A stretch of 64,000 bases of DNA from Campylobacter concisus (lineage in GTDB: Bacteria; Campylobacterota; Campylobacteria; Campylobacterales; Campylobacteraceae). A program made the translations under genes and the position numbers. Numbering within the stretch: position 1 is the first letter of the stretch; each line of letters starts with the position of its first letter. The stretch covers positions 620,001 to 684,000 of the forward strand of contig NZ_CP012541.1 of the NCBI RefSeq assembly GCF_001298465.1. The letters run 5' to 3'. The notes under the pieces are model-generated. The model was not told where the DNA came from and did no database searches. It saw only the letters and a list, made by a program, of their open reading frames with translations. Of the stretch, positions 30,158 through 37,905 are shown one piece after another.

Positions 30158-31089
30158 GAGCTTTGTTTTTTATTTTTTGTCTATTAAATTTTATCTTTGC
30201 AAGTGAGATCACCACTCCATACAAGCAAATAGAGGCTAGTGCAAATGTGCTAAGCACAACGCTAATAAATGGTAAACTCTTTATCGCGACTGATGGAGGG
30301 ACGGTTGAAATTTATGATCCTAAAGAGTCTAAATTTGAAGAGATCATTAAGATGGATGATATAAAAACTTATGTTAGTGATCATGAAAGACCAAAAATTT
30401 TAAACGTTGATGAGTTAAATGGCAAGATACTCATCCTAAGTGAGGGTGACTATGCTACAAAGGTGCTTTATACAAGAGAAAATGGGCAGATAAAAAGCAT
30501 AAAAATACCAAATCAAGCGACAAAAAAGGCATTATTTTTAGATAATGAGCATGTTGCGCTTGCTTCAATTAGTAATGAAATTTACTTTTTAAACCTAAAA
30601 AGTAGCGAAATTTATGATAGCTTTAAAATTTCAATCGCGATGCTCTCAGATATGGAGATAAATGAAGATAGAAGCACGCTAGCTATCGCTTGCGAGAGTG
30701 GTAAGGTCTATTTTTACAATGTTCGCACTAAAAAAATGGACAAAATTTTAGATATCCACACTGATAATATCTACGATATCGCTTATAAAAATGGCGTCAT
30801 GATAAGTGGAGGCACCGACAGGATAGTGGGGATATTTTCAGCTGGAAGCCTAAAAAAGATAAATACTGGCTTTTTGGTCTATGGCGTCGGCCTTAGCGAT
30901 GATGGCAGAGTGGCAGCCTATATGAGCGATGAGATGAGCGATGTAAATTTAGTTGATAGTAAAAGCTTAGAAAATATCGCAATGCTAAAAACTGGACAAA
31001 GTACGATAAATAGCATAGTTTTTATAAGCGATAACGAAGTCGCAACTTCAGCCTATGAGAATAAAATTTTGTTTTGGAGAATTAAATGA
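30154..31089 (+). CDS. napL: Periplasmic beta-propeller protein NapL
   Basis: 311 residues, starting 4 bp inside napF. A signal peptide (ALFFIFCLLNFIFASE) is followed by WD40/quinoprotein-like repeats (LFIATDGGTVEIYDP, STLAIACESGKVYFYNVRTKK, GVMISGGTDRIVGIFS, NEVATSAYENKILFWRIK). NapL is specific to the Nap clusters of epsilonproteobacteria; its role is in nitrate reductase activity or assembly but is not well defined. Confidence 0.88.
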   Translation: MRALFFIFCLLNFIFASEITTPYKQIEASANVLSTTLINGKLFIATDGGTVEIYDPKESKFEEIIKMDDIKTYVSDHERPKILNVDELNGKILILSEGDYATKVLYTRENGQIKSIKIPNQATKKALFLDNEHVALASISNEIYFLNLKSSEIYDSFKISIAMLSDMEINEDRSTLAIACESGKVYFYNVRTKKMDKILDIHTDNIYDIAYKNGVMISGGTDRIVGIFSAGSLKKINTGFLVYGVGLSDDGRVAAYMSDEMSDVNLVDSKSLENIAMLKTGQSTINSIVFISDNEVATSAYENKILFWRIK

Positions 31090-31427
31090 ATATTTCAAGT
31101 TTGATAGTTTATACGGACAATAAAAATGAAAGTGTAAAAAACGAAATAAAAAAGCTAAAAGAGTGTGAAATAATAACTGACGCAGACGATAGAATCGTAG
31201 TGGTAGTTAGCTCAGATAGTATTGAAGATGAGATAAAAAATTTTAAAAAGATAGAAGTTATCAGCGGAGTAGTGAGCGTTGCGATGGTTTATAGCTATCA
31301 AGAAGATGCCGAAGAAAATAGGAAAAAACTAGAAGAAAATGGCAAGATAAGTGAAATTTTAACAAGTGATGAGGTAAAGGCTGAGGATATTACTTATGGC
31401 GGCAGCGTACATCATAGAGTGAAATAG
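31086..31427 (+). CDS. napD: Chaperone NapD
   Basis: 113 residues, overlapping napL by 4 bp. The first half fits the ferredoxin-like NapD fold (MNISSLIVYTDNKNESVK, then IEVISGVVSVAMVYSYQED). NapD binds the Tat signal peptide of NapA and delays export until the cofactor is inserted. The C-terminal 30 residues are charged. It is the last gene of the cluster. Confidence 0.9.
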   Translation: MNISSLIVYTDNKNESVKNEIKKLKECEIITDADDRIVVVVSSDSIEDEIKNFKKIEVISGVVSVAMVYSYQEDAEENRKKLEENGKISEILTSDEVKAEDITYGGSVHHRVK

Positions 31428-31611
31428 TAAAACTTAAATTTTTAGCTTTTGTATTGTGATTAAAATTTATAGTGCAAAAGCCTACCTTTCGTATAGATCT
31501 TCTTAACAAATTCATTGCTAGTACTGCTTATATTTAATCAACTTTGTTTGGCTTGTAGATTTAAGTATAAAAATTTTTAAAAAAAGATAAATTGCCCTTC
31601 AGAAAAAAAAC

Positions 31612-31628
31612 GATTTACTTCGTAAATC
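31612..31628 (+). other. Hairpin between the nap operon and the interrupted gene
   Basis: GATTTAC (31612-31618), loop TTC, GTAAATC (31622-31628), preceded by an A-run (AGAAAAAAAAC) and followed by TTTT. It looks like an intrinsic terminator but ends only 5 nt before the Shine-Dalgarno AAAGGAG of the next gene, so it may instead be a leader element of that gene. Confidence 0.45.
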
Positions 31629-31644
31629 TTTTAAAGGAGCAAAA

Positions 31645-32640
31645 ATGCTAGATAAAATAGGCGAAGGGATAAATGAAGGTCTGCAAAATGCAATTTCAAG
31701 TGTTATTGTAAGTAAGCAAGCAGATTGAGAAAAAGGTGGTGTACCAACAATTAGCAGTATAGAAAGCATCATAGATAAGTATAGCTACCTAAATGCAAGT
31801 ATTTCAGGTGGTGCAGGACTTATTCCTGGGCCTTTTGGTATGGCAGCTGCAGTACCTGAGATTGTTTCAATTATTAGAAATCAGATAGCAATGACTGCAG
31901 ATATTGCGAGGGCTTATGGTTATAAAGAGCCGCCAAAAGAGATTATTATGGAGGCTTTGTTTGCAGCCTCAGGTAACATAGCAACAGGTCTTATAGTAAT
32001 TCAAGGACAAAAGTTAATTGTAAAGCGTGCTAGTCCTAGTGTTCTACAAAAGTTAATACAAATTTTGGGTGGAAAAATTACTCAGCAAGCATTAAAATCA
32101 ATGGCAACAAAGTGGATACCCCTTGCAGGTGCTACAGCAATGGCTGCTTGGAGTAAATATAGTACAAATAAAATTGGCAAAAAGGCAAAAGAGCTTTTTA
32201 GTAAAGAGATAGCTTTTGATGAAGATTTGGTAGAAACTGAACTTACTGCAGTAGAAAAAGACGAGATTTTATCTCAAATTCCAAATTTCATAAATGGTCT
32301 TGAAAAGGCAAATGCAGAGCTTGCAAATTTTATAGATGAGAAACAGCAAATTGTAAAGCCTAAGATTGAAATTTTTATAAATTTAATGAAAATTGATGGA
32401 TATTGCGACGAAAGAGAGAAGAAAATCATTTATGAGTTTATAGATGACGCCAAATTAAATAGTGATGAAAAAGCTAGATTGCTATCTCTTACAAATAGTA
32501 ACGAAAAGGTAGAAGTAAATCTTGATGTATTTAAGGGCAATGCTCTTGAAATTTCAACACTGATGATAGACCTTGTGGCGATCGCTAAAGCTGATGAAAA
32601 AATATATTTAAAAAGTATAGCAAGTGAATTAAATTTTTAG
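31645..32640 (+). pseudogene. EcsC/TerB-like protein gene interrupted by an in-frame TGA
   Basis: Translation begins at the ATG at 31645 after AAAGGAG (MLDKIGEGINEGLQNAISS), hits TGA at 31726-31728 (codon 28) and continues in the same frame without another stop to 32640. The whole frame is 332 codons. Past the stop, glycine-rich GGAGLIPGPFGMAAAVPEI and helical membrane-associating segments resemble EcsC-type proteins. The C-terminal part (IFINLMKIDGYCDEREKKII) resembles TerB-like domains; both are from memory. The stop replaces a residue in QAD-?-EKGGVP, where Trp (TGG) is plausible. It could be a recent nonsense mutation, a sequencing error or readthrough. An internal start at 31840 would give only the 266-residue remainder. 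Confidence 0.75.
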
Positions 32641-32676
32641 TTTAGAAGATCTTGAGATGATATTTGCATAAAGAAT

Positions 32677-32704
32677 TTTAGTAGGCCAGTTTTGGCTTAC
32701 TAAA
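32677..32704. terminator. Bidirectional terminator between convergent genes
   Basis: TTTAGTAGGCC (32677-32687) pairs with GGCTTACTAAA (32694-32704), 11 bp with one G-T pair and a 6-nt loop. TTTTCT follows on the plus strand, and on the minus strand the stem is followed by ATTCTTTA. It lies between the interrupted gene and the Sco gene. Confidence 0.8.
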
Positions 32705-32714
32705 TTTTCTAGCC

Positions 32715-33257
32715 CTAAGGTCTATCTTTGATCAAATTTAATAAATTTTCTCCAATGTTTTCATTTGTTAGATTTGAAATTTCTTTATAAAAATTTCCTT
32801 TTTTGTCTATTAAATATATTGAAGAGCTGTGAGCAACAGAGTAGCCCATGGCTGAGTTTTCAAGACGGACTTTTTGAAATTTTACACCATAGGTTTTTGC
32901 CACTTCTTTTAAGGCATTTAGTTTTAATCCATCGGCGTCTTTGTAGAAATTTTTTGCCATTAGAGTTAAATTTTCAGGAGTGTCGCGTTCAGGATCAAGC
33001 GTAATAAAAAGCAGCTCAAAGTCATCTCTTTTTAGTTTGTTTAGTTCATCGCCAATCAAAGAGAGCGCAGTAGGGCAGACATCGGGGCAAAAAAGATAAC
33101 CAAAATATATAACTTTGTACTTTCCGTCATAATTTTTAAGACTTACTTCACCGTTTTGTGAAAGTGCCTTAAAATCATACTTGTTTGGCTTTATTAGCAA
33201 AAGTGCAACACCTATACAAATTAAGATTATTATTAAGCCCCAAAATGCCTTTTTCAT
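32715..33257 (-). CDS. SCO1/SenC/PrrC-family copper protein
   Basis: 180 residues, one N-terminal membrane anchor (WGLIIILICIGVALLLI) and a periplasmic thioredoxin-like domain. Copper-binding residues are Cys57 and Cys61 in FCPDVCP and His143 in VAHSSSIYLID. Sco proteins deliver copper to the CuA site of cytochrome oxidase or act as thiol reductases. It is the last gene of a three-gene minus-strand unit with a PCuAC chaperone, which fits copper delivery in the periplasm. Confidence 0.92.
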   Translation of the reverse strand: MKKAFWGLIIILICIGVALLLIKPNKYDFKALSQNGEVSLKNYDGKYKVIYFGYLFCPDVCPTALSLIGDELNKLKRDDFELLFITLDPERDTPENLTLMAKNFYKDADGLKLNALKEVAKTYGVKFQKVRLENSAMGYSVAHSSSIYLIDKKGNFYKEISNLTNENIGENLLNLIKDRP

Positions 33258-33266
33258 CGTTACCCT

Positions 33267-33734
33267 TTATAATTTTAGATCAAGATCTACAAAAAAACCA
33301 GTTTCTTTTTCGTCATCAAGCACTTTAAATCTATATCTCATAAGCTCGACAACACAAGCACTTAGCACTACTTGAGCAGTTAAGTTATCGCCTCTTGGCT
33401 CAAGTCTTGCTTTGATCGATCCCATATTCATATTTATGCCATCTATCTCAAGACTAGGATTTTTTAGCCCTAAATTTTTACCATTAATGATTTTAAAGCT
33501 AAAAGGTCTCATAGCATAAATAGGTCTTGGCGAGATGTCTATTTTTAGCTTTACGCCTTTAAATTCCATCTCACAAGATTTATTGTTTAGATCACATTTT
33601 AAAGGATCTAGCGATGTGTTTACATCGGCAAATTCAGGTGGATCTTCCTTGCTTGTTGTCATAAGCTTATAGCCTATCGAAAAAGCACCTAAAACAATAA
33701 AGATAAATGAAAAAATAATTATGATTTTTTTCAT
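33267..33734 (-). CDS. Membrane-anchored periplasmic protein of a copper operon, function unknown
   Basis: 155 residues: N-terminal anchor (IIIIFSFIFIVLGAFSIGY), then a small beta-rich domain with Cys47, Cys54 and Cys126 and a Met-rich stretch DGINMNMGSI. Met, Cys and His clusters of this kind can bind Cu(I), but no known motif is complete. It sits between genes for a PCuAC chaperone and a Sco protein, with a 1-bp overlap with the former and 9 bp from the latter, so a part in copper handling is likely by context. I do not recognise a named family. Confidence 0.75.
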   Translation of the reverse strand: MKKIIIIFSFIFIVLGAFSIGYKLMTTSKEDPPEFADVNTSLDPLKCDLNNKSCEMEFKGVKLKIDISPRPIYAMRPFSFKIINGKNLGLKNPSLEIDGINMNMGSIKARLEPRGDNLTAQVVLSACVVELMRYRFKVLDDEKETGFFVDLDLKL

Positions 33735-34156
33735 TATTTAAAGTTTTTAGTTACTCCAATATTATCAAGCTTTATGCTCTCGCCATTGCTAAATTTTAGC
33801 TCTAAATCAACTTTATCACCATCTTTTAATGGTTTATTTAGATCCATAAGCATAATGTGTAAACCGCCAGGAGCTAGTTTTGTTTCACCATTTTTTGGGA
33901 TCACTGCATCTTCGATTTGAACCATAGCCATCATACCATCATTCATTTTGTGTGTATGAATTTCTGTACTTTTGCAAACGCTTGAGTGAGCGCCAATAAG
34001 CTTTACATCAGAATTTGAAGCATTTTTGATATTCATAAAAATTGCACTATTGTTTGTGCCAGGTTTTGTATCTCTAGCTCTAACATTTTCTAGGCTGATA
34101 TCAGCCGCCATAAGAGCAGAAGCTGCAAGCATCGCACCAAAAACGATTTTTTTCAT
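33734..34156 (-). CDS. Periplasmic copper chaperone PCu(A)C
   Basis: 140 residues with a signal peptide (IVFGAMLAASALMA). The copper site is seen exactly in the family spacing: His67, ten residues, Met78, twenty-one residues, His100, one residue, Met102. PCu(A)C binds Cu(I) and hands it to CuA of cytochrome c oxidase or to Sco. It is the first gene of the minus-strand copper unit, with a -10 box at 34200-34195 upstream. Confidence 0.93.
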   Translation of the reverse strand: MKKIVFGAMLAASALMAADISLENVRARDTKPGTNNSAIFMNIKNASNSDVKLIGAHSSVCKSTEIHTHKMNDGMMAMVQIEDAVIPKNGETKLAPGGLHIMLMDLNKPLKDGDKVDLELKFSNGESIKLDNIGVTKNFK

Positions 34157-34194
34157 ATTTTTCCTTTATGATAAAATTAATAATGGTTTTCACA

Positions 34195-34200
34195 TTATAC
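34195..34200 (-). promoter_or_regulatory. -10 element for the copper operon
   Basis: TATAAT on the minus strand, 39 nt before the PCu(A)C start. There is no clear -35; AT-rich blocks lie upstream, as is usual in Campylobacter. Confidence 0.5.
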
Positions 34201-34253
34201 ATTTAAAACTACTTAATTTACCTTTAAAATCTAAAAATATAAATTTTTTAGGA

Positions 34254-34259
34254 TATAAT
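34254..34259 (+). promoter_or_regulatory. -10 element for the cell-wall operon
   Basis: TATAAT on the plus strand, preceded by AAATTTTTTAGGA, and 35 nt before the start of the YkuD-family gene. It diverges from the copper-operon promoter in the same 137-bp gap. Confidence 0.55.
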
Positions 34260-34293
34260 TACGGACTAAATTTTACTTTTTGGGATATTTCAC

Positions 34294-35259
34294 TTGAAAA
34301 AAATTATATTTTTCTTCATCGCGTTATCGCCTTGTCTTTTTGCCCAAAATTACGAAGAAATTTACTTAAAAAATGGCTCAGCTGCTGTTATTGATGCCAT
34401 CGAAAAAAATATTTTAAGTAAGGATTACTGGCTAAAAAAGCTTGAGGGCAAGGATGTAAGATATGGATATTATGACAATGAGATACTTCTAAGTGTAGTT
34501 GATAAAACTAAAAAGAAGCTTGAAGTGATCTCTTATAATGGCGGCATTACAAAAAAGCTTTTTAGCTCAAGCGTTATAGTTGGCAAAAATGGTGATAAGC
34601 TTCTTGAAGGCGATCTAAAAACACCGGTTGGAGTGTATCAGCTTACACGTAGATTTACGCCAAATGATAGATATCTTGGCCCACTTGCATTTTCGCTTTC
34701 ATATCCAAATTTGCTTGATAAGCTTGCAAAGCGAAATGGCGGTGGCATTTGGATACATGGCTATCCACTTGATGGTCAAAGGACAGATGAGCTAAAAACA
34801 AAAGGCTGCGTGGCTATGCAAAATGATACTTTGATGAAATTTGATGATGTAGTGGATCACAAAAAAACACTTGCATTTATTTATGAAGATAAGCGCCCAG
34901 AAGCTAGTGCAAAAGATATTGCAGTGATCATTTCTGGACTTTTGGGTTGGAAAAAGACATGGAGCGAGAGCGACATTGAAAACTATCTTAAATTTTATGA
35001 TAAAAACTTTGAGCGATACGATGGTATGAGCTTGGAAAAATTTAAAAGTATGAAGCGGGCCATTTTTTCTAAAAAAGAGAAAAAACGCATTAGTTTTTCA
35101 AATTTTCTCATCACGCCTTATCCAAATCTTAAAAACGATAGGCTTTTTCGTGTGAGTTTTTATGAGGATTATGTATCAGATACACATAAATTTGCTGGGC
35201 AAAAGACGCTTTATGTGAAGCTTTACAACGATGATATGAAAATTTTTATAGAGGAGTAA
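34294..35259 (+). CDS. pgp2: YkuD-family peptidoglycan enzyme (Pgp2/Csd6-like L,D-carboxypeptidase)
   Basis: 321 residues, TTG start at 34294 (KKIIFFFIALSPCLFAQ is a signal peptide). The YkuD catalytic domain has His155 in WIHGYPLDG and nucleophile Cys172 in TKGCVAM, followed by a C-terminal NTF2-like segment. This layout matches H. pylori Csd6 and C. jejuni Pgp2, which trim tetrapeptide stems to tripeptides and are needed for helical cell shape. L,D-transpeptidase activity is the alternative. It is followed after 2 bp by a small gene and then alr, both probably in the same operon. Confidence 0.85.
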   Translation: MKKIIFFFIALSPCLFAQNYEEIYLKNGSAAVIDAIEKNILSKDYWLKKLEGKDVRYGYYDNEILLSVVDKTKKKLEVISYNGGITKKLFSSSVIVGKNGDKLLEGDLKTPVGVYQLTRRFTPNDRYLGPLAFSLSYPNLLDKLAKRNGGGIWIHGYPLDGQRTDELKTKGCVAMQNDTLMKFDDVVDHKKTLAFIYEDKRPEASAKDIAVIISGLLGWKKTWSESDIENYLKFYDKNFERYDGMSLEKFKSMKRAIFSKKEKKRISFSNFLITPYPNLKNDRLFRVSFYEDYVSDTHKFAGQKTLYVKLYNDDMKIFIEE

Positions 35260-35261
35260 AA

Positions 35262-35501
35262 GTGGAAAAATCTCAAGAAGTAAAAGAAAAAATCGAAAAA
35301 ATTTTAGAGGCAAGAGCTGCTTTTTTTGCTGAGCTTGACCGCCAAGTTCCAAAGAAAGATGGTACTGATGTTTTTGATTTTAGCAAAGTAAAAGAGGCTG
35401 ATCTGAAAGAAATTTATGCTAAATTTTATGCATTTGATTACAACGTAAGAAAACTTTTACCGGATGTTTATACTGCTTTTAATGTGAATTTTAATGTCTG
35501 A
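35262..35501 (+). CDS. Small conserved-looking cytoplasmic protein between pgp2 and alr
   Basis: 79 residues, GTG start at 35262 two bases after the preceding stop. It is highly charged with no signal or membrane segment: a helical N-terminus (KEKIEKILEARAAFFAELDRQ) and KEADLKEIYAKFYAFDYNVRKLLPDVYTAF. It overlaps alr by 8 bp, so it is translationally coupled with it. I do not recognise the family. Confidence 0.75.
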   Translation: MEKSQEVKEKIEKILEARAAFFAELDRQVPKKDGTDVFDFSKVKEADLKEIYAKFYAFDYNVRKLLPDVYTAFNVNFNV

Positions 35502-36507
35502 AATACGTCTGAATAAAGCTTCATATATCCATAACCTCACTCAAATTTGTGCTAAAGCTGGTGGCAAAGCGAAAGTAATAGTTGTATTAAAAGACAATGC
35601 TTATGGCCATGGTGCAAGGCTTATTGCAAATGAAGCTAAAAAATTTGGCATAGAAATTTGTGCTGTAAAAAGTGAGTTTGAAGCAGATGAAATTTCTGAC
35701 ATATTTGAAAATATTCTCATTCTCTCACATATCCCAACCGGAAATGAAAGTAGTAAATTTATCTATGCGATAAACGACATAGAGGCACTTTTAAAGATAA
35801 AAGATGGCTCAAAAATCAACCTTGCAATTGACACTGGTATGCATAGAAATGGGCTTGATATAAGCGAGCTTGATTACGCCTTTGAAATTTTAACAAGAAG
35901 GAATTTAGAGCTTCTTGGAGCTTATACTCATTTTCGCGCAAGTGATGAGCTAAATGCTGATTATTTTGTGCAAAGGGAAAATTTTAGGGCTGCAAAAGAG
36001 AAAATTTTAGCTCTTTGCGATGAGTTTGGTATAAAAAAACCGATCTTTCACTCTCACAACTCAGCTGCTCTTGAGAGAGCAGGCGAGCTTGAAGATGATA
36101 TGGTGCGTATTGGTATTGCCCAGTATGGATACTCTCAGTTCAATGATAGTTTGGGGTTAAAGCCGGTACTTTCACTATGGGCAAAAAGAGTTAGCAAGCG
36201 TATTTTAAAAAGTGGTCAAGGTGTTGGATATGGTGCTAAATTTAGCGCAAAAGAAGATATAAATGTAGCCACTTATGATCTTGGATATGGCGATGGATTG
36301 CTAAGATACAATGGATGTGGCGAGCTAAGACTTGCCAATAACGAGCCAATACTAGGCAAAATTTCTATGGATAGCTTTAGCTGTAAAGATAGCGGCGAAT
36401 GGGTCTGTGTCTTTGAGGATGCAAATATTTGGGCGAAATTTTTTGATACGATAAGTTATGATATTTTAGTAAAACTCTCGCCAAATATAACTAGAAAATT
36501 TATATAA
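35494..36507 (+). CDS. alr: Alanine racemase
   Basis: 337 residues, somewhat shorter than the usual 360. It interconverts L- and D-alanine with PLP for peptidoglycan synthesis. The PLP lysine is in VVLKDNAYGHG (Lys33). GMHRNGL, THFRASDE and the second catalytic Tyr region GVGYGAKF are present, with DLGYGDGLLRY and ISMDSFS near the C-terminus. ATG at 35494 lies within the end of the upstream small gene, in one operon with pgp2. Confidence 0.95.
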   Translation: MSEIRLNKASYIHNLTQICAKAGGKAKVIVVLKDNAYGHGARLIANEAKKFGIEICAVKSEFEADEISDIFENILILSHIPTGNESSKFIYAINDIEALLKIKDGSKINLAIDTGMHRNGLDISELDYAFEILTRRNLELLGAYTHFRASDELNADYFVQRENFRAAKEKILALCDEFGIKKPIFHSHNSAALERAGELEDDMVRIGIAQYGYSQFNDSLGLKPVLSLWAKRVSKRILKSGQGVGYGAKFSAKEDINVATYDLGYGDGLLRYNGCGELRLANNEPILGKISMDSFSCKDSGEWVCVFEDANIWAKFFDTISYDILVKLSPNITRKFI

Positions 36508-36516
36508 AGGTAATGT

Positions 36517-36948
36517 GTGAAAAAGATCGTTTTATTAGCTCTTGCTAGCCTTGCTTTTGGTGTGCAAGAGAGTGAGTTTAAAATTTATGAGCAGATACTA
36601 AATCAGCTTGACACTAAGCAGATCCCAACCTTTGTCGTCCAAACTGCAAAGCCAAATTTACCAAGCAGGGTCGATGAGATGATCACGCTAAAAGATGTAA
36701 GTAGCAGTGGGCTAAACATACATGGTGAGTTTGTTTTAAACGAGACCAAGACAAAGAGGATAAAAGGCTACAATAAAGCTCAAATTTTAGCTTTAAAAGA
36801 TGAGTTTTATAAAAATGGAAAAGATGCGCTTTGCAATTCAGGTATGGCTAGAGCTGTGCTAAATCGTGGCATCACGCTAAGTGGTAGTTACGGCTTTGAG
36901 GGTAGGCATTTTTTTGATATAAATTTGGATAAAAGTAGTTGCGAGTAG
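36517..36948 (+). CDS. Small secreted protein, first of two tandem paralogues
   Basis: 143 residues with a signal peptide (KKIVLLALASLAFGVQ), GTG start at 36517. The C-terminal third has Cys106, Gly118 (C-x11-G) and Cys142 with LNRGITL and a Tyr/Phe-rich strand between, a pattern repeated in the next gene. The two cysteines probably form a disulphide. Function unknown. It follows alr by 9 bp and overlaps the next gene by 10 bp. Confidence 0.75.
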   Translation: MKKIVLLALASLAFGVQESEFKIYEQILNQLDTKQIPTFVVQTAKPNLPSRVDEMITLKDVSSSGLNIHGEFVLNETKTKRIKGYNKAQILALKDEFYKNGKDALCNSGMARAVLNRGITLSGSYGFEGRHFFDINLDKSSCE

Positions 36949-37340
36949 TCATTTTTTTACTGTTTTTTTACTCGCTTGCCCTGGCTCTTACGCCAGATAT
37001 GGCAGCGAAAAATCATGCAACTTACTACAAAAAAAAGCTCCCATTTATCTGTACGCCAACACTGACACTTAACGATATCTTGAATGTCGGTGATACGCTC
37101 ATCTATAGATACGCCGTCAAACATGCAAGAAAGCAAGAGATCAAAAGGCTTGAAGAGAAAGAGCTTTTAGAATTTATCGAAGCTATCAAAAAAGAGAATT
37201 TGCGAACTGCTTGCAAAGATAAAGAGATCTTAAATATGCTAAGCATCGGTGTCTCCTTGGATGAGCTTTTCTATTCAGAAAATGGTGAGCTGATCTTTGA
37301 GTACACTATAGAAGATCGTGACTGTAAGAAATTGCAGTGA
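36939..37340 (+). CDS. Small secreted protein, second of two tandem paralogues
   Basis: 133 residues, TTG start at 36939 inside the end of the upstream gene. Signal peptide VVIFLLFFYSLALA. It shares with its neighbour the C-terminal pattern Cys92, C-x11-Gly104, then a strand rich in aromatic residues and a final Cys129 (FEYTIEDRDC). It also has Cys38. Function unknown; likely periplasmic and co-expressed with its neighbour. Confidence 0.72.
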   Translation: MRVVIFLLFFYSLALALTPDMAAKNHATYYKKKLPFICTPTLTLNDILNVGDTLIYRYAVKHARKQEIKRLEEKELLEFIEAIKKENLRTACKDKEILNMLSIGVSLDELFYSENGELIFEYTIEDRDCKKLQ

Positions 37341-37449
37341 AATTTGGAGTTAAATTTTAGTTTTTAACTTGTAATTTTGATCTTTTTCAAATTTTAAAAT
37401 TCTATTTACTCACAAGAATCGACTACTGATTTTAGGCCTCGAAAAGTTT

Positions 37450-37494
37450 GCCACTAAAATCAGAGCCTAAATTACTCACTCATGAAATTTAAAA
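37450..37494 (+). repeat. Diverged intergenic repeat, copy 1
   Basis: GCCACTAAAATCAGAG followed after a few bases by ACTCACTCATGAAATTTAAA. It matches the copy at 37777-37822 at about four bases in five with a single 1-base indel. The core resembles a shorter motif at 8198-8220 on the other strand. Confidence 0.55.
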
Positions 37495-37583
37495 ATTGCC
37501 TGACGCTTATCCGATATGCAAACACTTGCATTGCATTAGTATGTTTGTATGCCACGACTAACGTTGTCGGGGTTAGGGAATTT

Positions 37584-37634
37584 GTTAATGGGGAGAGGGA
37601 ACGACTTCTTAATTTGATCCTCTTTCTCCTTAAC
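37584..37634 (+). other. Long imperfect hairpin, possible small RNA element
   Basis: The 17 bases from 37584 (GTTAATGGGGAGAGGGA) pair with the 17 bases ending at 37634 (TCCTCTTTCTCCTTAAC): 15 of 17 pairs including four G-T, with a 17-nt loop. It is G-rich on one arm and pyrimidine-rich on the other, unlike the AT-rich surroundings. Confidence 0.45.
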
Positions 37635-37776
37635 AACAGAATTTATATTTATTTTGTGTAATTACAAGCTTGCAAAGTATAATTCAAGTTTTCTTTTTCT
37701 TGAACAAACAAATTTGTAAATTTTAAAATCTTATTCATTTGTCTTAGCAGACTATTTTTAATTCTCATGGATACTC

Positions 37777-37822
37777 GCCACTAAATTTAGAGTCGTTATA
37801 TACTCGCTCATAAAATTTAAAA
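37777..37822 (+). repeat. Diverged intergenic repeat, copy 2
   Basis: GCCACTAAATTTAGAG followed after a few bases by ACTCGCTCATAAAATTTAAA, the partner of the copy at 37450-37494 in the same orientation, 327 bp away. Confidence 0.55.
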
Positions 37823-37871
37823 TTTCTTGTAAATGTCTATATTTAAAGCCAAAAAATATAGCAGAAAGAAG

Positions 37872-37905
37872 AAATTTAGCCCAAATTTTACTAAGGGCTA
37901 AATTT
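37872..37905. terminator. Terminator at the end of the htpX operon
   Basis: AAATTTAGCCC (37872-37882) pairs perfectly with GGGCTAAATTT (37895-37905), 11 bp with a 12-nt loop, directly after the htpX stop on the minus strand. A T-run follows on either strand, so it could act in both directions. Confidence 0.85.

Larger units (their letters stand above)
37341..37871. other. Gene-free structured stretch between the secreted paralogues and htpX
   Basis: About 530 bp without a credible open frame. It holds several inverted repeats: CTGATTTTAG at 37426-37435 with CTAAAATCAG at 37454-37463 (perfect 10 bp); ATGCAAACA near 37519 with TGTTTGTAT near 37545; CGAC-N7-GTCG near 37556; and a long stem at 37584-37634. 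Two diverged direct copies of a 45-bp sequence lie at 37450 and 37777. No match to a known RNA family was recognised. Confidence 0.6.

Noticed and set aside
31445..31481. GCTTTTG/CAAAAGC inverted repeat after napD as a terminator
   Set aside because: The loop is 23 nt and there is no T-tail; kept only as an unremarkable inverted repeat.
31726..31760. Possible SECIS element after the in-frame TGA
   Set aside because: Only a 4-bp TGGT/ACCA stem with a 2-nt loop could be drawn; no convincing bacterial SECIS hairpin.
34026..34394. 122-residue plus-strand frame spanning the copper operon start and the pgp2 start
   Set aside because: It crosses a divergent promoter region and overlaps two well-supported genes in other frames; no ribosome binding site.
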